This document shows positions 16,411 to 25,693 of a stretch of 64,000 nt of DNA, piece by piece (the stretch's first letter is position 1; each line of letters starts with the position of its first letter). Below the pieces are notes generated by a model, which worked only from the letters and a program-made list of their open reading frames with translations, did not search any database and was not told where the DNA came from. Position numbers and translations under genes: made by a program. Source of the stretch: DATKUK01 sp035530655 (GTDB lineage Bacteria; Planctomycetota; Phycisphaerae; UBA1845; DATKUK01); NCBI GenBank assembly GCA_035530655.1, contig DATKUK010000103.1, positions 50,105 through 114,104 on the forward strand. The letters are read 5' to 3'.

Positions 16411-18765
16411 TTACGTCTGCGGCCAGATACGGGGCACGACGGCAAGCCATCCAGCCACTGCGATATTCAGCACGGCCAGAATGTAGCAGGTGGCCGCCAT
16501 CCCCAGCACCGGCACGAGCAGCAACCCCGTGACCAGTGCGCCCAGGCAGGCGCCGCCGTGGTCGGCCGCTTCGAGCCAGCCGGCCGTGCGGGTGGGCGCT
16601 GGACGCGATCGCAGCAGCAGCGCCGCGGCCAGCGGAAAGACCAGCCCGCCAAACAACCCGATCGCAAAGACCAGCGAGAAGATTACTGGCTCGGCCAGCG
16701 ACGCGTTCCCCAAGCGGCCCAGGCCGGTGAGAATCAACGGGATCGTCGCCGCCGACAAGCCCAGCAACACGGCGATGACAACCAGCAACGATAGCGAACC
16801 GGCGAGACGTCGACGGAGAATACGGTTCATCCCGCCGCTGCCGATCACCAGCCCAAACATGAACACGGCGATAATCAGGCCGATTCGCTGGTAGACGTAG
16901 CCGTAGAGGCTCTGGAAGGCAAACAGCAGCACAATCTCAAGGGCCATGGCAGATAACCCCGTCGTGACAACGCAAAGAAGCACGGCGTCGCTCAGCGGGC
17001 GGGGACGTGGCGACAGACTCCGGCGCAGCACCTGCCATAGGGCCATGGCTGCCACCGCCGCCAGGAGGACTTGCCAGGACGATATACGCTGCATCCATTC
17101 GAACAGCCGGGCCGACGGACCTCGCTGCTGCTTGTCCCACCAGATGAACCAGTCGATGTAGGCGGCGGGGCGGGCATCCGTATAGACAGCCGCGCCGGCG
17201 TATGTTTCGATCTCGGTACGCCGTTGGGCCACTTTGTCGGGCGCGAGCCAATCGGTGCCGGCAAAGAAGGCGCTGTAGAGCGCCGTGCGATCAAGGTCTG
17301 ACGACTGCCCTGGCTCCAGGTCGAGGATGACGCAGCCGTGCCGCAGGAGCCTGCTTGCCAGCACGCGAGGATCGGTCGTAAGCCAACCCGGTGTGCGGCA
17401 TGCGAAGATGCGAGGCGTAACACCCCACTCCACCACCACGTCCTCAAATGCGGTGCGGAGCGTGGCCACCAGCGAGGCCAGGTAGCGGCGTGACTCGGCG
17501 TGGAGTTCGCCCGGCGGGGCATCCGCCGTAAAGACGTAGATACCGTCTGGGGTCAGCAGATTCCGCACCTCGTGGAAGAACTGTTGGGTGTGGAATCTGG
17601 CGATCTGGACCGAGCTGGGCGACGGAAGCATCGCCAGGATCAGGTCGTAGGCTGTATCGGCTTGCTTGACGAACTGGCGTGCGTCGGCGTGGTGCACGCG
17701 CACGCGGGGATCGTCCAGAGCCGAGATGTCGCGATCCGGCAGGTAAGGACGGATCATTTGCAGCACAGCGGGATCAAGCTCGACATAGTCAACCAGCCGC
17801 ACCGAGCGGTGCAGCAGGATCTCGGCGAGCGGCCCGTCGGCGCCGCCCCCCAGTAGCAGAACGCGTTGAGGCTGGGGATGCTGTGAAACGGCGATGTGCG
17901 TTGCCAACCGGTAATCGCCCCAGTATTGCGGGAAGTCTGTAAGACGCAGCCCGTTCGCATAAAGCGAGTACTGATCGGCCAGTCGGCCCAGCGCAAGGTT
18001 CTGGTATCTGGTATCGTGGCTAGCGACGAGGTCCATGTTGTGCGGTGCGAATCCCTGCCAGCGACGCTCGACCGACCAGCGATCCAGCGAAGCGCTTACG
18101 CCCGCACCGGCGCAGACCAGCAATACGAACGATACGGCACCCAACAGCGGGCGCATCCAGACACGTCCAGACGTTCGCGACTGAAGCCAGACCAGCGGAC
18201 CCAGTACAGCCGCACCGACCACAAAGAGCACGGTGAACGGGTCGAACCGTTCCACCAGCCAGAACGTGAAGGCCGCACCGCCAACCAGGCTGCCGGCGGA
18301 CTCGACCAGGTACACCCACCCTATCTGCCGGGCAGCCGCTGCCGAGCCCGCGCCCGCAGCCGCCACAACCAGGGGGAAAGCCAGACCGATCATCGCCCCA
18401 CAAGGCCCGACCGTCGCGACGGCGATGGCGGCAGCAGCCGTTATCGATAGGTGCTCGCCCACGCCGACGCTTAGATGCCCGCGGCATTCACGCAGAACGA
18501 GCATGGCGATCGAGACCAGCAGAACCATCGCAAGTGACGACAGAGCCAACGCGACAGGCGGCCGCGACAGTCGCTGCGTAATGCCCGCCCCCACAGCCGC
18601 CCCGACTGTGATCCCTAGCAGCCAGGCCGACAACACCACGCCCCACGACAGTTCGCCGCCGAAGAACAGCACCATGGTCTCGCGCAGGAGGATCGACTGG
18701 CTGACCAGGGCGAACGCTCCCCACAAGAACATGAACAGGGCCAGCGCAAACCGCCGAGGCATCAT
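16411..18765 (-). CDS. Polytopic membrane protein with spermidine-synthase-like domain
   Basis: 784 residues. About seven membrane helices occupy residues 1-225, a soluble domain spans ~235-560, and about seven more helices follow to the end. The soluble domain has the aminopropyltransferase/Rossmann pattern: LLLGGGADG (306-311), VELDPAV (329-331) and HADARQF. The catalytic DSxDP motif is absent; the equivalent segment reads LAMLPSPSS, so true spermidine synthase activity is doubtful. Such fusions are common in planctomycetes, with unknown function. It follows dapF by 39 bp on the same strand and converges with the radical SAM gene. Confidence 0.85.
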   Translation of the reverse strand: MMPRRFALALFMFLWGAFALVSQSILLRETMVLFFGGELSWGVVLSAWLLGITVGAAVGAGITQRLSRPPVALALSSLAMVLLVSIAMLVLRECRGHLSVGVGEHLSITAAAAIAVATVGPCGAMIGLAFPLVVAAAGAGSAAAARQIGWVYLVESAGSLVGGAAFTFWLVERFDPFTVLFVVGAAVLGPLVWLQSRTSGRVWMRPLLGAVSFVLLVCAGAGVSASLDRWSVERRWQGFAPHNMDLVASHDTRYQNLALGRLADQYSLYANGLRLTDFPQYWGDYRLATHIAVSQHPQPQRVLLLGGGADGPLAEILLHRSVRLVDYVELDPAVLQMIRPYLPDRDISALDDPRVRVHHADARQFVKQADTAYDLILAMLPSPSSVQIARFHTQQFFHEVRNLLTPDGIYVFTADAPPGELHAESRRYLASLVATLRTAFEDVVVEWGVTPRIFACRTPGWLTTDPRVLASRLLRHGCVILDLEPGQSSDLDRTALYSAFFAGTDWLAPDKVAQRRTEIETYAGAAVYTDARPAAYIDWFIWWDKQQRGPSARLFEWMQRISSWQVLLAAVAAMALWQVLRRSLSPRPRPLSDAVLLCVVTTGLSAMALEIVLLFAFQSLYGYVYQRIGLIIAVFMFGLVIGSGGMNRILRRRLAGSLSLLVVIAVLLGLSAATIPLILTGLGRLGNASLAEPVIFSLVFAIGLFGGLVFPLAAALLLRSRPAPTRTAGWLEAADHGGACLGALVTGLLLVPVLGMAATCYILAVLNIAVAGWLAVVPRIWPQT

Positions 18766-18804
18766 GCGCTCTTCCTCAACGCGAGATTGCCCGGTCGAGA
18801 CACG

Positions 18805-19680
18805 CTAGAGTGGCCAGTCCCCGCAGAAAACTTCCTCGGCCGGACCGGTCATGTATACCCGGTCGTCGTCAGCGAACTCGATTTGCAGTGCGCCGCCCGG
18901 AAGGTTGACCGTTACGCAGCGATCGGCCCTGCCGGTGATGCTTGCCGCCACGCATGCGGCGCACGCACCGGTTCCGCAGGCCAGCGTTGCGCCGCTGCCT
19001 CGCTCCCAGGCAAGCATCTTCATCTGGCTACGTGTATCCACCCGCACGAAATGGACGTTGGTCCGAACAGGGAAGATGTCGGCGTGCTCGATGGCGCGAC
19101 CCTCTCGTGCCAGGTCCACGCTGTCGAGATCGTCCACGAAGATCACAGCGTGAGGATTGCCCATGGACACGCAGGTGATGCTGTATTGACGACCGGCGAT
19201 CGTAACCGGACGGTCGGCGATGGTGGGGCCGTCAAGCGTCGTCGGGATCTGATCGGGCGCCAGCCGGGGCCGACCCATATCTACCCGGACCGATTGCACG
19301 CGCCTCCCTCGATCATCGAGCAGTAGATCCAGCTCCAGCACTCCCGCGTCGGTCGCCACGGTGATCCGCGGCCGGTCGCCCGAGTGCGCTTTCCGTTCCG
19401 GCGCGGCGCCGGCCAAGTGGTGCTCATACACGTACTTGGCGAGGCACCGGATGCCGTTGCCGCACATCTCAGCGCGGCTGCCGTCGGCGTTGTACATGAC
19501 CATGGCTGCATCGGCCCGGTCGGAGGGGCAGATGAGAATCAGCCCATCGCTGCCCACGCCGCGATGGCGATCGCTGATGCGCCGGGCCAACTCGGGCAGA
19601 TCGACGCCGTCAAGCCGCTGCGCAAAGCAGTCGACATAGACATAGTCGTTGCCGATACCATGCATCTTGGTGAATCTCAT
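18805..19680 (-). CDS. dapF: Diaminopimelate epimerase
   Basis: 291 residues, slightly longer than most DapF proteins (~275). It interconverts LL- and meso-diaminopimelate for lysine and peptidoglycan synthesis. The two catalytic cysteines are visible in MCGNGIRC (near residue 80) and ACGTGACA (near 235). MHGIGNDYV at the start, GVGSDGLI, and SMGNPHAVIF are also family motifs. It lies 214 bp downstream of a small hypothetical gene at the end of the flagellar run, so it may be read by transcription passing through. Confidence 0.95.
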   Translation of the reverse strand: MRFTKMHGIGNDYVYVDCFAQRLDGVDLPELARRISDRHRGVGSDGLILICPSDRADAAMVMYNADGSRAEMCGNGIRCLAKYVYEHHLAGAAPERKAHSGDRPRITVATDAGVLELDLLLDDRGRRVQSVRVDMGRPRLAPDQIPTTLDGPTIADRPVTIAGRQYSITCVSMGNPHAVIFVDDLDSVDLAREGRAIEHADIFPVRTNVHFVRVDTRSQMKMLAWERGSGATLACGTGACAACVAASITGRADRCVTVNLPGGALQIEFADDDRVYMTGPAEEVFCGDWPL

Positions 19681-19894
19681 GGCGCACGTCTCACGCGCAA
19701 ACCGATCGCGCCGTTGTCGAAGCCGGCCGGCGCTACCGACGCTACTATAGCCTCCAAGCCATGCGCAGCCAATGCACCAGCGGTCTCCAGACCCTTTGAC
19801 ACGTCACACGGCAACTTTCAGGTCACTTGGAGAAGGCGGAAGGCCGGTCAGCGGCGCACTCACACAGCGTCGAACGGCAAAAGGTGGCGGGCGT

Positions 19895-20215
19895 TCAGGC
19901 CTGGACGTCGATGTGCGGCTGGCCGTTTTCGTCGTGGGTGACGGCGTCCGGGGGCGCCTGCGATTCGGGCGCCTGTTCCTCGGGTGGCTCGGAGAAGGCC
20001 CGGCCCTGACCGCCGCCCTGCCCCGCCTCGGGGTCGACCGCGCTGTCGCTGTCGGTATCGGCGACGGTGTGTTCGGCCCGATCGGAGCGCTGAGCCATCC
20101 TTTCCGACTTCTCGGTTCCGCGGGCCTTTTCGGCGTCATCAGTTTGAGCGGCCTGCTGCTGCTGGACGACGGTCTGGAGTATCGGACCAACGATGTTGGG
20201 GGGCACGGTAGACAT
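19895..20215 (-). CDS. Small acidic hypothetical protein downstream of fliA
   Basis: 106 residues from ATG 20215, with GAGGTGA eight bases upstream. It begins MSTVPPNIVGPILQTVVQQQQAAQ, an amphipathic start, then a charged, Gln/Glu/Asp-rich, probably disordered region with no cysteines and no membrane segment. I do not recognise a family. Its position right after fliA and before dapF, and the good ribosome site, support a real gene. A flagellar accessory role is only a guess from location. Confidence 0.6.
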   Translation of the reverse strand: MSTVPPNIVGPILQTVVQQQQAAQTDDAEKARGTEKSERMAQRSDRAEHTVADTDSDSAVDPEAGQGGGQGRAFSEPPEEQAPESQAPPDAVTHDENGQPHIDVQA

Positions 20216-20345
20216 CTTTGGTCACCTCGCATATCGACCAGTCGGACCATCCGACCGCAGGTTTTGGTTTCGGCGCCGACGTTCGAGGGCGACGAGCGGC
20301 GAGCAGCACGTTAGCCTTTGCCCACTCACCACTTAGGGCTCTCTC

Positions 20346-21119
20346 CTACAACGGCAGATCGTGCTTGCGCCGATTGAGCTGGGCCCGCAAACGCGCCAGA
20401 ATCGACGAGTGCATCTGGCTGACGCGACTCTCGGACAAATCAAGCGTCTTGCCAATCTCCTTCATCGTCATCTCTTCGTAGTAGTATAGGATCAGAATGA
20501 GTGCTTCGGCGCGGGAGAGCCCCTTGGTCATGACGTTCTTGATGTCGCGCTTGTGGGCCTCGGACATCGGGTCGCTGACACGCTGGTCTTCCAGCACGTC
20601 GATCTCTCGGACGTCCTTGCTGGAGTCGGTCTCATAGTACTTGCGCGAGAGCGACACCAGACCGACCGCCGTCGCGTCACGAACGAGCTTGTCGAGTTCC
20701 TCGCGCGAAAAGCCCATGTGCGCAGCCAACTCGTCGCTGGTGGGCGATCGACCCAGTTGGAACTGGAGTTCGCGCATGGCGTTGTCCAACTGATGGCCTC
20801 GAATCCGGACCAGGCGAGGCACCCAATCCCAGGTTCTCAGCTCGTCGAGGATGGCCCCACGTATGCGCGGTGCGCAATACGTTTCGAACTTCACGCCGCG
20901 TGACAGGTCGAACGCATCGATTGCGGCCATCAGTCCAAAGATGCCTGCGGAGATCAAGTCGTCCAGCTCGACCTCGTCGGGCAGCTTCACATGCACGCGC
21001 TCGGCGCTGTACTTGACCAACGGCAGGTAGTGTTCCATCAACCGATTGCGAAGACTCTGGTCACTGGAGCGTTTGTATTGCTTCCAGACCTGCTGCACGT
21101 CCGTTTGCATTCGAGTCAT
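20346..21119 (-). CDS. fliA: Flagellar sigma-28 factor FliA
   Basis: 257 residues from ATG 21119, with AAGGAGGAG upstream. Region 2 reads YLPLVKYSAERV, DDLISAGIFGLMAAIDAFD, VKFETYCAPRIRGAILDELR; region 3 has LGRSPTSDELAAHMG; region 4 ends MTMKEIGKTLDLSESRVSQMHSSIL. These match FliA/WhiG sigma factors, which direct RNA polymerase to late flagellar promoters. It closes the flagellar run, after flhA-flhF-flhG, the usual order. No anti-sigma factor FlgM is visible in the window. Confidence 0.95.
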   Translation of the reverse strand: MTRMQTDVQQVWKQYKRSSDQSLRNRLMEHYLPLVKYSAERVHVKLPDEVELDDLISAGIFGLMAAIDAFDLSRGVKFETYCAPRIRGAILDELRTWDWVPRLVRIRGHQLDNAMRELQFQLGRSPTSDELAAHMGFSREELDKLVRDATAVGLVSLSRKYYETDSSKDVREIDVLEDQRVSDPMSEAHKRDIKNVMTKGLSRAEALILILYYYEEMTMKEIGKTLDLSESRVSQMHSSILARLRAQLNRRKHDLPL

Positions 21120-21171
21120 TCCACTCCTCCTTGAGCGGCTAAGCTATGGATACTGTGGGTCTCCGTTCATG

Positions 21172-21516
21172 CTACGCAGCCTCTTGTCGGGCGCCCGTCG
21201 GCGAGGCCTTCTGCCCGTGCCGATCGGCCTGGTCGGCGTCCCCGCCCGCCTCGGACGGCTTGGGCTCGGTCTGTGGGCCGAAAAGCTCTCCGTGCCTTCG
21301 CCCGACATGCTCCCGCACCACCAGCAGCCCCACCCAGCCGACGATCGACCCGATCATGACGGAAGCCGTCATCACCCACAGCGCCCGTACAAGGGTCGTC
21401 CCGGCGGGATTGCCGACCGCCAGACCGCAGACGATGGCCGCTGAAAAGCCCAGCAATCCCAAACATGCGGCGGTGCGGCGAATCATTCGACAACTCTCTG
21501 CTCGGCCATCATTCAA
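21172..21516 (-). CDS. Small two-helix membrane protein between flhG and fliA
   Basis: 114 residues if it starts at 21516; an ATG at 21486, after GAGAG, would give 104 and a cleaner N-terminus (MIRRTAACLGLLGFSAAIV). Two hydrophobic segments are predicted (about 12-32 and 45-67), followed by a charged Glu/Asp/Gln-rich tail. No family recognised. Position between flhG and fliA, in frame and compactly spaced, suggests a flagellar accessory role. Confidence 0.65.
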   Translation of the reverse strand: MNDGRAESCRMIRRTAACLGLLGFSAAIVCGLAVGNPAGTTLVRALWVMTASVMIGSIVGWVGLLVVREHVGRRHGELFGPQTEPKPSEAGGDADQADRHGQKASPTGARQEAA

Positions 21517-21525
21517 TCACGCCCG

Positions 21526-22383
21526 TCAGAACAAGAAGTTCACCACTCGCTGCCAGAAACGACATTCCCGGCCTGACGAAGACACGTCCTTGGCGAGCCG
21601 CGACGCAACGGCCAGCAGGCACGCGCTGGCCGGACTTCGCGGATAGCGCAGCACAACCGGCACGCGCTGCCGAACGGCCTGCGGCACATGCTCGTCGCGC
21701 AGCACATACCCGCCCGTCTCAAGACGAGTCTTCAGGAACTGCTCGGCGACGCGGTCGAGACGGGTCTGCGTCTGCACCGCTTCCGACCGGCTCGCGGTCA
21801 TGTTCACCACGACGCTGATCGGACTCTGCAACCCCTCCCGGATGAGCACCTTGGCGGTAGCATACGCGTCGGTCATAGCCGGGGGCTCGGGCGTCGTAAT
21901 CAGCAGCACGCGATCGGCGGCCGAGGCCATGGTCACGACGTTCCGCGAAATGCCTGCCGCGCAGTCGAGCAGGAGAAGGTCGGCGTCGTCCTCCAGCTGA
22001 TCCAATGCGCGGATGAGCTGCTGACGCTCGAATTCGGACAGGTTCGCCACCTGCGCGATGCCGGAGGCGCCGCTTACCAGACCGAAGCCTCCGGGCGCAT
22101 CGACCACAATCTGATCAATCTGCCGCCGGCCCGACAGCACGTGCGACAGATTGTATGGGTTGTGGACGTCGAGCAGGATGTCGGCGTTGGCCAGACCCAG
22201 ATCGGCGTCCACCAGAATCACGCGATGCCCCTGGACCGCCAAGCCAATGGCGACGTTGACCGCCACATTGGTCTTGCCCACACCCCCTTTGCCGCTGACT
22301 ACAGCCACCACCTTGGCGCCTCGGCGATGGGTATGCGCCAGCTCCCTGAGCGATTGAGCCTGATCTGGATAACCGGCAACCAT
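21526..22383 (-). CDS. flhG: Flagellar number regulator FlhG (MinD-like ATPase)
   Basis: 285 residues. The deviant Walker A VVSGKGGVGKTNVAVNVA (~28-45), VDADLGLANADILLDV and LLLDCAAGISRNV identify the MinD/FlhG family; FlhG limits flagellar number and stimulates the FlhF GTPase. The N-terminal QAQSLREL fits the FlhG activation helix, which carries a conserved DQAxxLR motif. It follows flhF by 8 bp. The C-terminal tail ends in a hydrophobic RVVNFLF, consistent with a membrane-binding helix. Confidence 0.9.
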   Translation of the reverse strand: MVAGYPDQAQSLRELAHTHRRGAKVVAVVSGKGGVGKTNVAVNVAIGLAVQGHRVILVDADLGLANADILLDVHNPYNLSHVLSGRRQIDQIVVDAPGGFGLVSGASGIAQVANLSEFERQQLIRALDQLEDDADLLLLDCAAGISRNVVTMASAADRVLLITTPEPPAMTDAYATAKVLIREGLQSPISVVVNMTASRSEAVQTQTRLDRVAEQFLKTRLETGGYVLRDEHVPQAVRQRVPVVLRYPRSPASACLLAVASRLAKDVSSSGRECRFWQRVVNFLF

Positions 22384-22391
22384 GCTCGCTC

Positions 22392-23582
22392 CTAGTTCCC
22401 CACCGCGCCGCTGAAACTCTCAGAACCCAGGATCAATTGGGCAAGTCGACGTCCCGAACTCAGCTCGATATCATCCGGCACGTCCTGCCCGGTCGTCATG
22501 TACGAGAGCTTGGCGTTCACCTGCTTGACCACGGACAGAATCAGGCCGAATCCAACAGCTTCATCGAGCTTCGTGAAAATGATGCGATCGATGCCGATCG
22601 GCTCGAATCGATCAACGGCGCTGAGCAACGCCTTCTCGTTGCAGTTGCTGCCCAGCACGAGGTGGACCTCGTCGGGCCTGGCGGCCTGGAAGAACCCTCG
22701 CAGTTCGTTGAGCTTGATCGTGTCGTTGGGGCTTCGCCCGGCGGTGTCGACAAAGATCACGTCGTGGTCTCGCAGGCTGTGGATAACCTCCTGGAACTCG
22801 CCCGGGCTCAGCACCACCTTCAACGGCACATCGATGATCTGCGCGTACGTGCGAAGTTGATCGACCGCCGCGATGCGATACATGTCGATGGTTACCAGGG
22901 CAACGGACCGTCGCTCCCGGAGCCTGAAATTGGCCGCAAGTTTGGCGATCGTCGTCGTTTTGCCGACACCTGTAGGCCCGACAAGAGCGACAACCTTCGC
23001 CCGGTCGGTCCTGTCACAGACAATCGGTACCGCCGGCGGGACCATCTGCTCGATATACGCGGCGAGCTTGGCCCTGACCGTGTCAGGGTCGGCGAGTTGA
23101 CGGGTGTTGAGTTCACCACGGATCTGCTGGATCAGACCCACAGCGACTTCTTGCGCCACATCCTGCTGAATGAGGTGCGAATAGGTTGGGTGCAGGTCCT
23201 GCGGAACCGAAGGCAGATGGGCCCGACGCGACTCGCTGATCAACTCCTGCACCAGCGAGCGGACAGCCCCCATTTCGCGGTGGAGCTGCTCAACCGCCGT
23301 GTTCGAGGCGGGGGCGAGAACCGATTGGCCCACAGCCGCATCCTCCCTGTGCGAGCCCCGAGCGCCGGAATCGTGCCTGATGGTACCCTTGCGGGTGGCG
23401 CAATGCAAGGCATTTGCCTGTTTTGTGGCCGTAATTTCCACCATCCGCCTTGCGCCGAAACCCAGCAGCCCCCCCTGCTGCACGGTTCGCGTATGGAGAA
23501 TCACGGCGTCGGGACCGAGATCCCGCTTGACCTTGACCAGGGCGTCAGCGATCGACCGAGACCGGTACGTTCTCAGTTTCAT
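22392..23582 (-). CDS. flhF: Flagellar SRP-type GTPase FlhF
   Basis: 396 residues. The N-terminus MKLRTYRSRSIADALVKVKRDLG is typical of FlhF. A variable B domain follows, then the NG GTPase core: VALVGPTGVGKTTTIAKLAA (~200), VTIDMYRIAAVDQLRTYA, FVDTAGRSPND and FTKLDEAVGFG. FlhF places the flagellum and recruits early components to the pole. Its start lies inside the end of flhA, a 38-nt overlap in another frame; the N-terminal match to other FlhF proteins supports this start. Confidence 0.92.
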   Translation of the reverse strand: MKLRTYRSRSIADALVKVKRDLGPDAVILHTRTVQQGGLLGFGARRMVEITATKQANALHCATRKGTIRHDSGARGSHREDAAVGQSVLAPASNTAVEQLHREMGAVRSLVQELISESRRAHLPSVPQDLHPTYSHLIQQDVAQEVAVGLIQQIRGELNTRQLADPDTVRAKLAAYIEQMVPPAVPIVCDRTDRAKVVALVGPTGVGKTTTIAKLAANFRLRERRSVALVTIDMYRIAAVDQLRTYAQIIDVPLKVVLSPGEFQEVIHSLRDHDVIFVDTAGRSPNDTIKLNELRGFFQAARPDEVHLVLGSNCNEKALLSAVDRFEPIGIDRIIFTKLDEAVGFGLILSVVKQVNAKLSYMTTGQDVPDDIELSSGRRLAQLILGSESFSGAVGN

Positions 23583-25668
23583 CTGTTAGCACCACCATTC
23601 CACGTGACTGGACTTGGACGGACTTAACAATTTCGTTGTAGGCCAACACGGCCACTTGAGGCATGGCCGGCTCAATAATGCGCCGGACGGCGGCGCGGAT
23701 CTGCGGGCTGCATAGGATGACGGGCGTCTGGCCGCCGCCGGCGGCTTCGAGCTGCTTTCGGATCGCCTGCACCATGCGGTGCTGGAGGTCCGGAGGCATG
23801 GTTACGAATGTGCCCCGTTCGCTCCGCTCAATATGCGAGTTGATCCGGTCCTCGAGCTTCGGATCCAGCGTTATGCAGTGGACCGTATTGCCGTCGCGAC
23901 GGTGTTGCTGGCAGATGGTGCGAGCCAGAGCGTTACGTACGTATTCGGTCAGGACCTCGACGTCTTTGGTCCTGCTCGCCCAGTCGCCCAGGGTCTCGAG
24001 GATCGTTTCGAGGTCGCGGATGGCAACCCGCTCGCGGAGCAGATTCTGCAAGACCTTCTGCACGTCGCCCATCTTGAGTGTGTCGGGTACGACGTCCTCG
24101 ACGAGTTTGGGTGAACGTTTCTTGAGGTTATCGAGCAGCCGACTGACCTCCTGTCGCGTCAGCAACTCATCGGCGTGGCGTTTGATGACCTCCGTCAGAT
24201 GGGTAGCGACCACGCCGGACGGCTCGACGACGGTGTAGTTACGATACTCGGCGGTGGCTCGCTGGCCCGGATCGATCCACAAGGCCGGCAGGCCAAACGA
24301 AGGTTCGGTGGTCTCGGTACCGCTCAGTGGCTCGGTGACGGCGCCCGAGTCGATCGCCAGGAGGTGCCCGAGCATGGCTTCGCCGGCGGCGATCTCGATA
24401 CCTCGCAGCTTGACCGAATATCGATTGGGCTCCAGGGCCATGGCATCGCGAATGCGGATCGGCGGCACCACGATACCCAGATCCAGGGCAATCTGGCGAC
24501 GGATCATGGTGATGCGGTCGAGCAGATCGCCGCCCTGCTTGCGATCGACCAGCTTGATCAAGCCGTAGCCGACCTCCAGCTCCATCGGATCGACGCTGAG
24601 GTAGGTCTCGACGGGCTCCGACTTTCTCGACTCGGCAGCCTGGGTCTTGGCCGCCTCGGTTCGGGCGCGGCCGGTGCGCGTTCGCCGAATCGACCAGGCC
24701 AGACCGATACAGCCGCCCGCCAAGGTCATCAGCGGCACGACCGGCAGAGGCGTGAGCGCCAGCAGCCCAAGGAACGCCGCCGCCAACACCAAGGCGACAG
24801 GCTTGGAGGTCATCTGGCCTATGAGTTCCTCGCCGAGGTTCGTCTTGGCCGTCGAGCGTGTGACCAGCAGACCCGCCGCCACCGAAACGATGAAGGCGGG
24901 TATCTGAGCCACCAGCCCATCACCGATGGTCAGCTTGGTGAAGGTCTGGAGGCATTCCATCAAACCCATGCTTCGCTCCACCATGCCCACGTAGACGCCG
25001 CCGAGGATATTGACCAGGGTGATGATGATGCCGGCGATGGCATCGCCGCGAACGAACTTGCTCGCACCGTCCATCGCGCCGTAGAAGTCGGCTTCGCGGC
25101 TGATTTCGTCGCGCCGTCGGCGGGCCTCTTCCTCGTTGACCACCCCGGCGTTGAGGTCGGCGTCGATAGCCATCTGCTTGCCGGGCATGCCATCCAGCGT
25201 GAACCGTGCCGCCACTTCGGCGATGCGAGTCGCGCCCTTGGTGATGACCACGAACTGGATGACCACGATGATGATGAAGATGATCAACCCGACGGCCAGT
25301 GAGCCGCTGGCCACGAAGTCGCCGAAAACCTGGATGACTCGCCCGGCGGAGGCCGTGCCGGTGGCCGGGTCGGTATTGGTCAGAATCAGCCGAGTGGTGG
25401 CCGTGTTGAGCACCAGTCGAAACAGCGTCAGGCCCAGCAGCAGCGACGGAAATACGCTGAACTCCAGCGGATTGACGATATACATGACCGTCAGCAACAC
25501 GATCGCAGAAACCGTGATGTTGACGGCCAACAGGAAATCCATCAGCCAGGTCGGAAGCGGAATCAGAATGACCAGGATCAGACTGGTCGCGACGACCGGC
25601 AAGATCAGGCCGCGATTCGCCTCAATCATCCTGAGCGGCCCGTATGGAATTGTGTCGGCCCACGGCAT
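23545..25668 (-). CDS. flhA: Flagellar export apparatus protein FlhA
   Basis: 707 residues, normal for FlhA. AGGAG precedes the ATG at 25668. Seven to eight membrane helices lie in the first ~330 residues, including the FHIPEP signature region (RFTLDGMPGKQMAIDADL) and the cytoplasmic loop RRRDEISREADFYGAMDGASKFVRGDAIAG. The large cytoplasmic domain contains LGIVVPPIRIRD and ends MVVLTDETENVPVSVDR. FlhA forms the nonameric export gate that docks substrates and uses proton-motive force. It is adjacent to flhB and flhF. Confidence 0.95.
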   Translation of the reverse strand: MPWADTIPYGPLRMIEANRGLILPVVATSLILVILIPLPTWLMDFLLAVNITVSAIVLLTVMYIVNPLEFSVFPSLLLGLTLFRLVLNTATTRLILTNTDPATGTASAGRVIQVFGDFVASGSLAVGLIIFIIIVVIQFVVITKGATRIAEVAARFTLDGMPGKQMAIDADLNAGVVNEEEARRRRDEISREADFYGAMDGASKFVRGDAIAGIIITLVNILGGVYVGMVERSMGLMECLQTFTKLTIGDGLVAQIPAFIVSVAAGLLVTRSTAKTNLGEELIGQMTSKPVALVLAAAFLGLLALTPLPVVPLMTLAGGCIGLAWSIRRTRTGRARTEAAKTQAAESRKSEPVETYLSVDPMELEVGYGLIKLVDRKQGGDLLDRITMIRRQIALDLGIVVPPIRIRDAMALEPNRYSVKLRGIEIAAGEAMLGHLLAIDSGAVTEPLSGTETTEPSFGLPALWIDPGQRATAEYRNYTVVEPSGVVATHLTEVIKRHADELLTRQEVSRLLDNLKKRSPKLVEDVVPDTLKMGDVQKVLQNLLRERVAIRDLETILETLGDWASRTKDVEVLTEYVRNALARTICQQHRRDGNTVHCITLDPKLEDRINSHIERSERGTFVTMPPDLQHRMVQAIRKQLEAAGGGQTPVILCSPQIRAAVRRIIEPAMPQVAVLAYNEIVKSVQVQSRGMVVLTDETENVPVSVDR

Positions 25669-25693
25669 CGATCGTCGCTCCTGACTCTACTGC

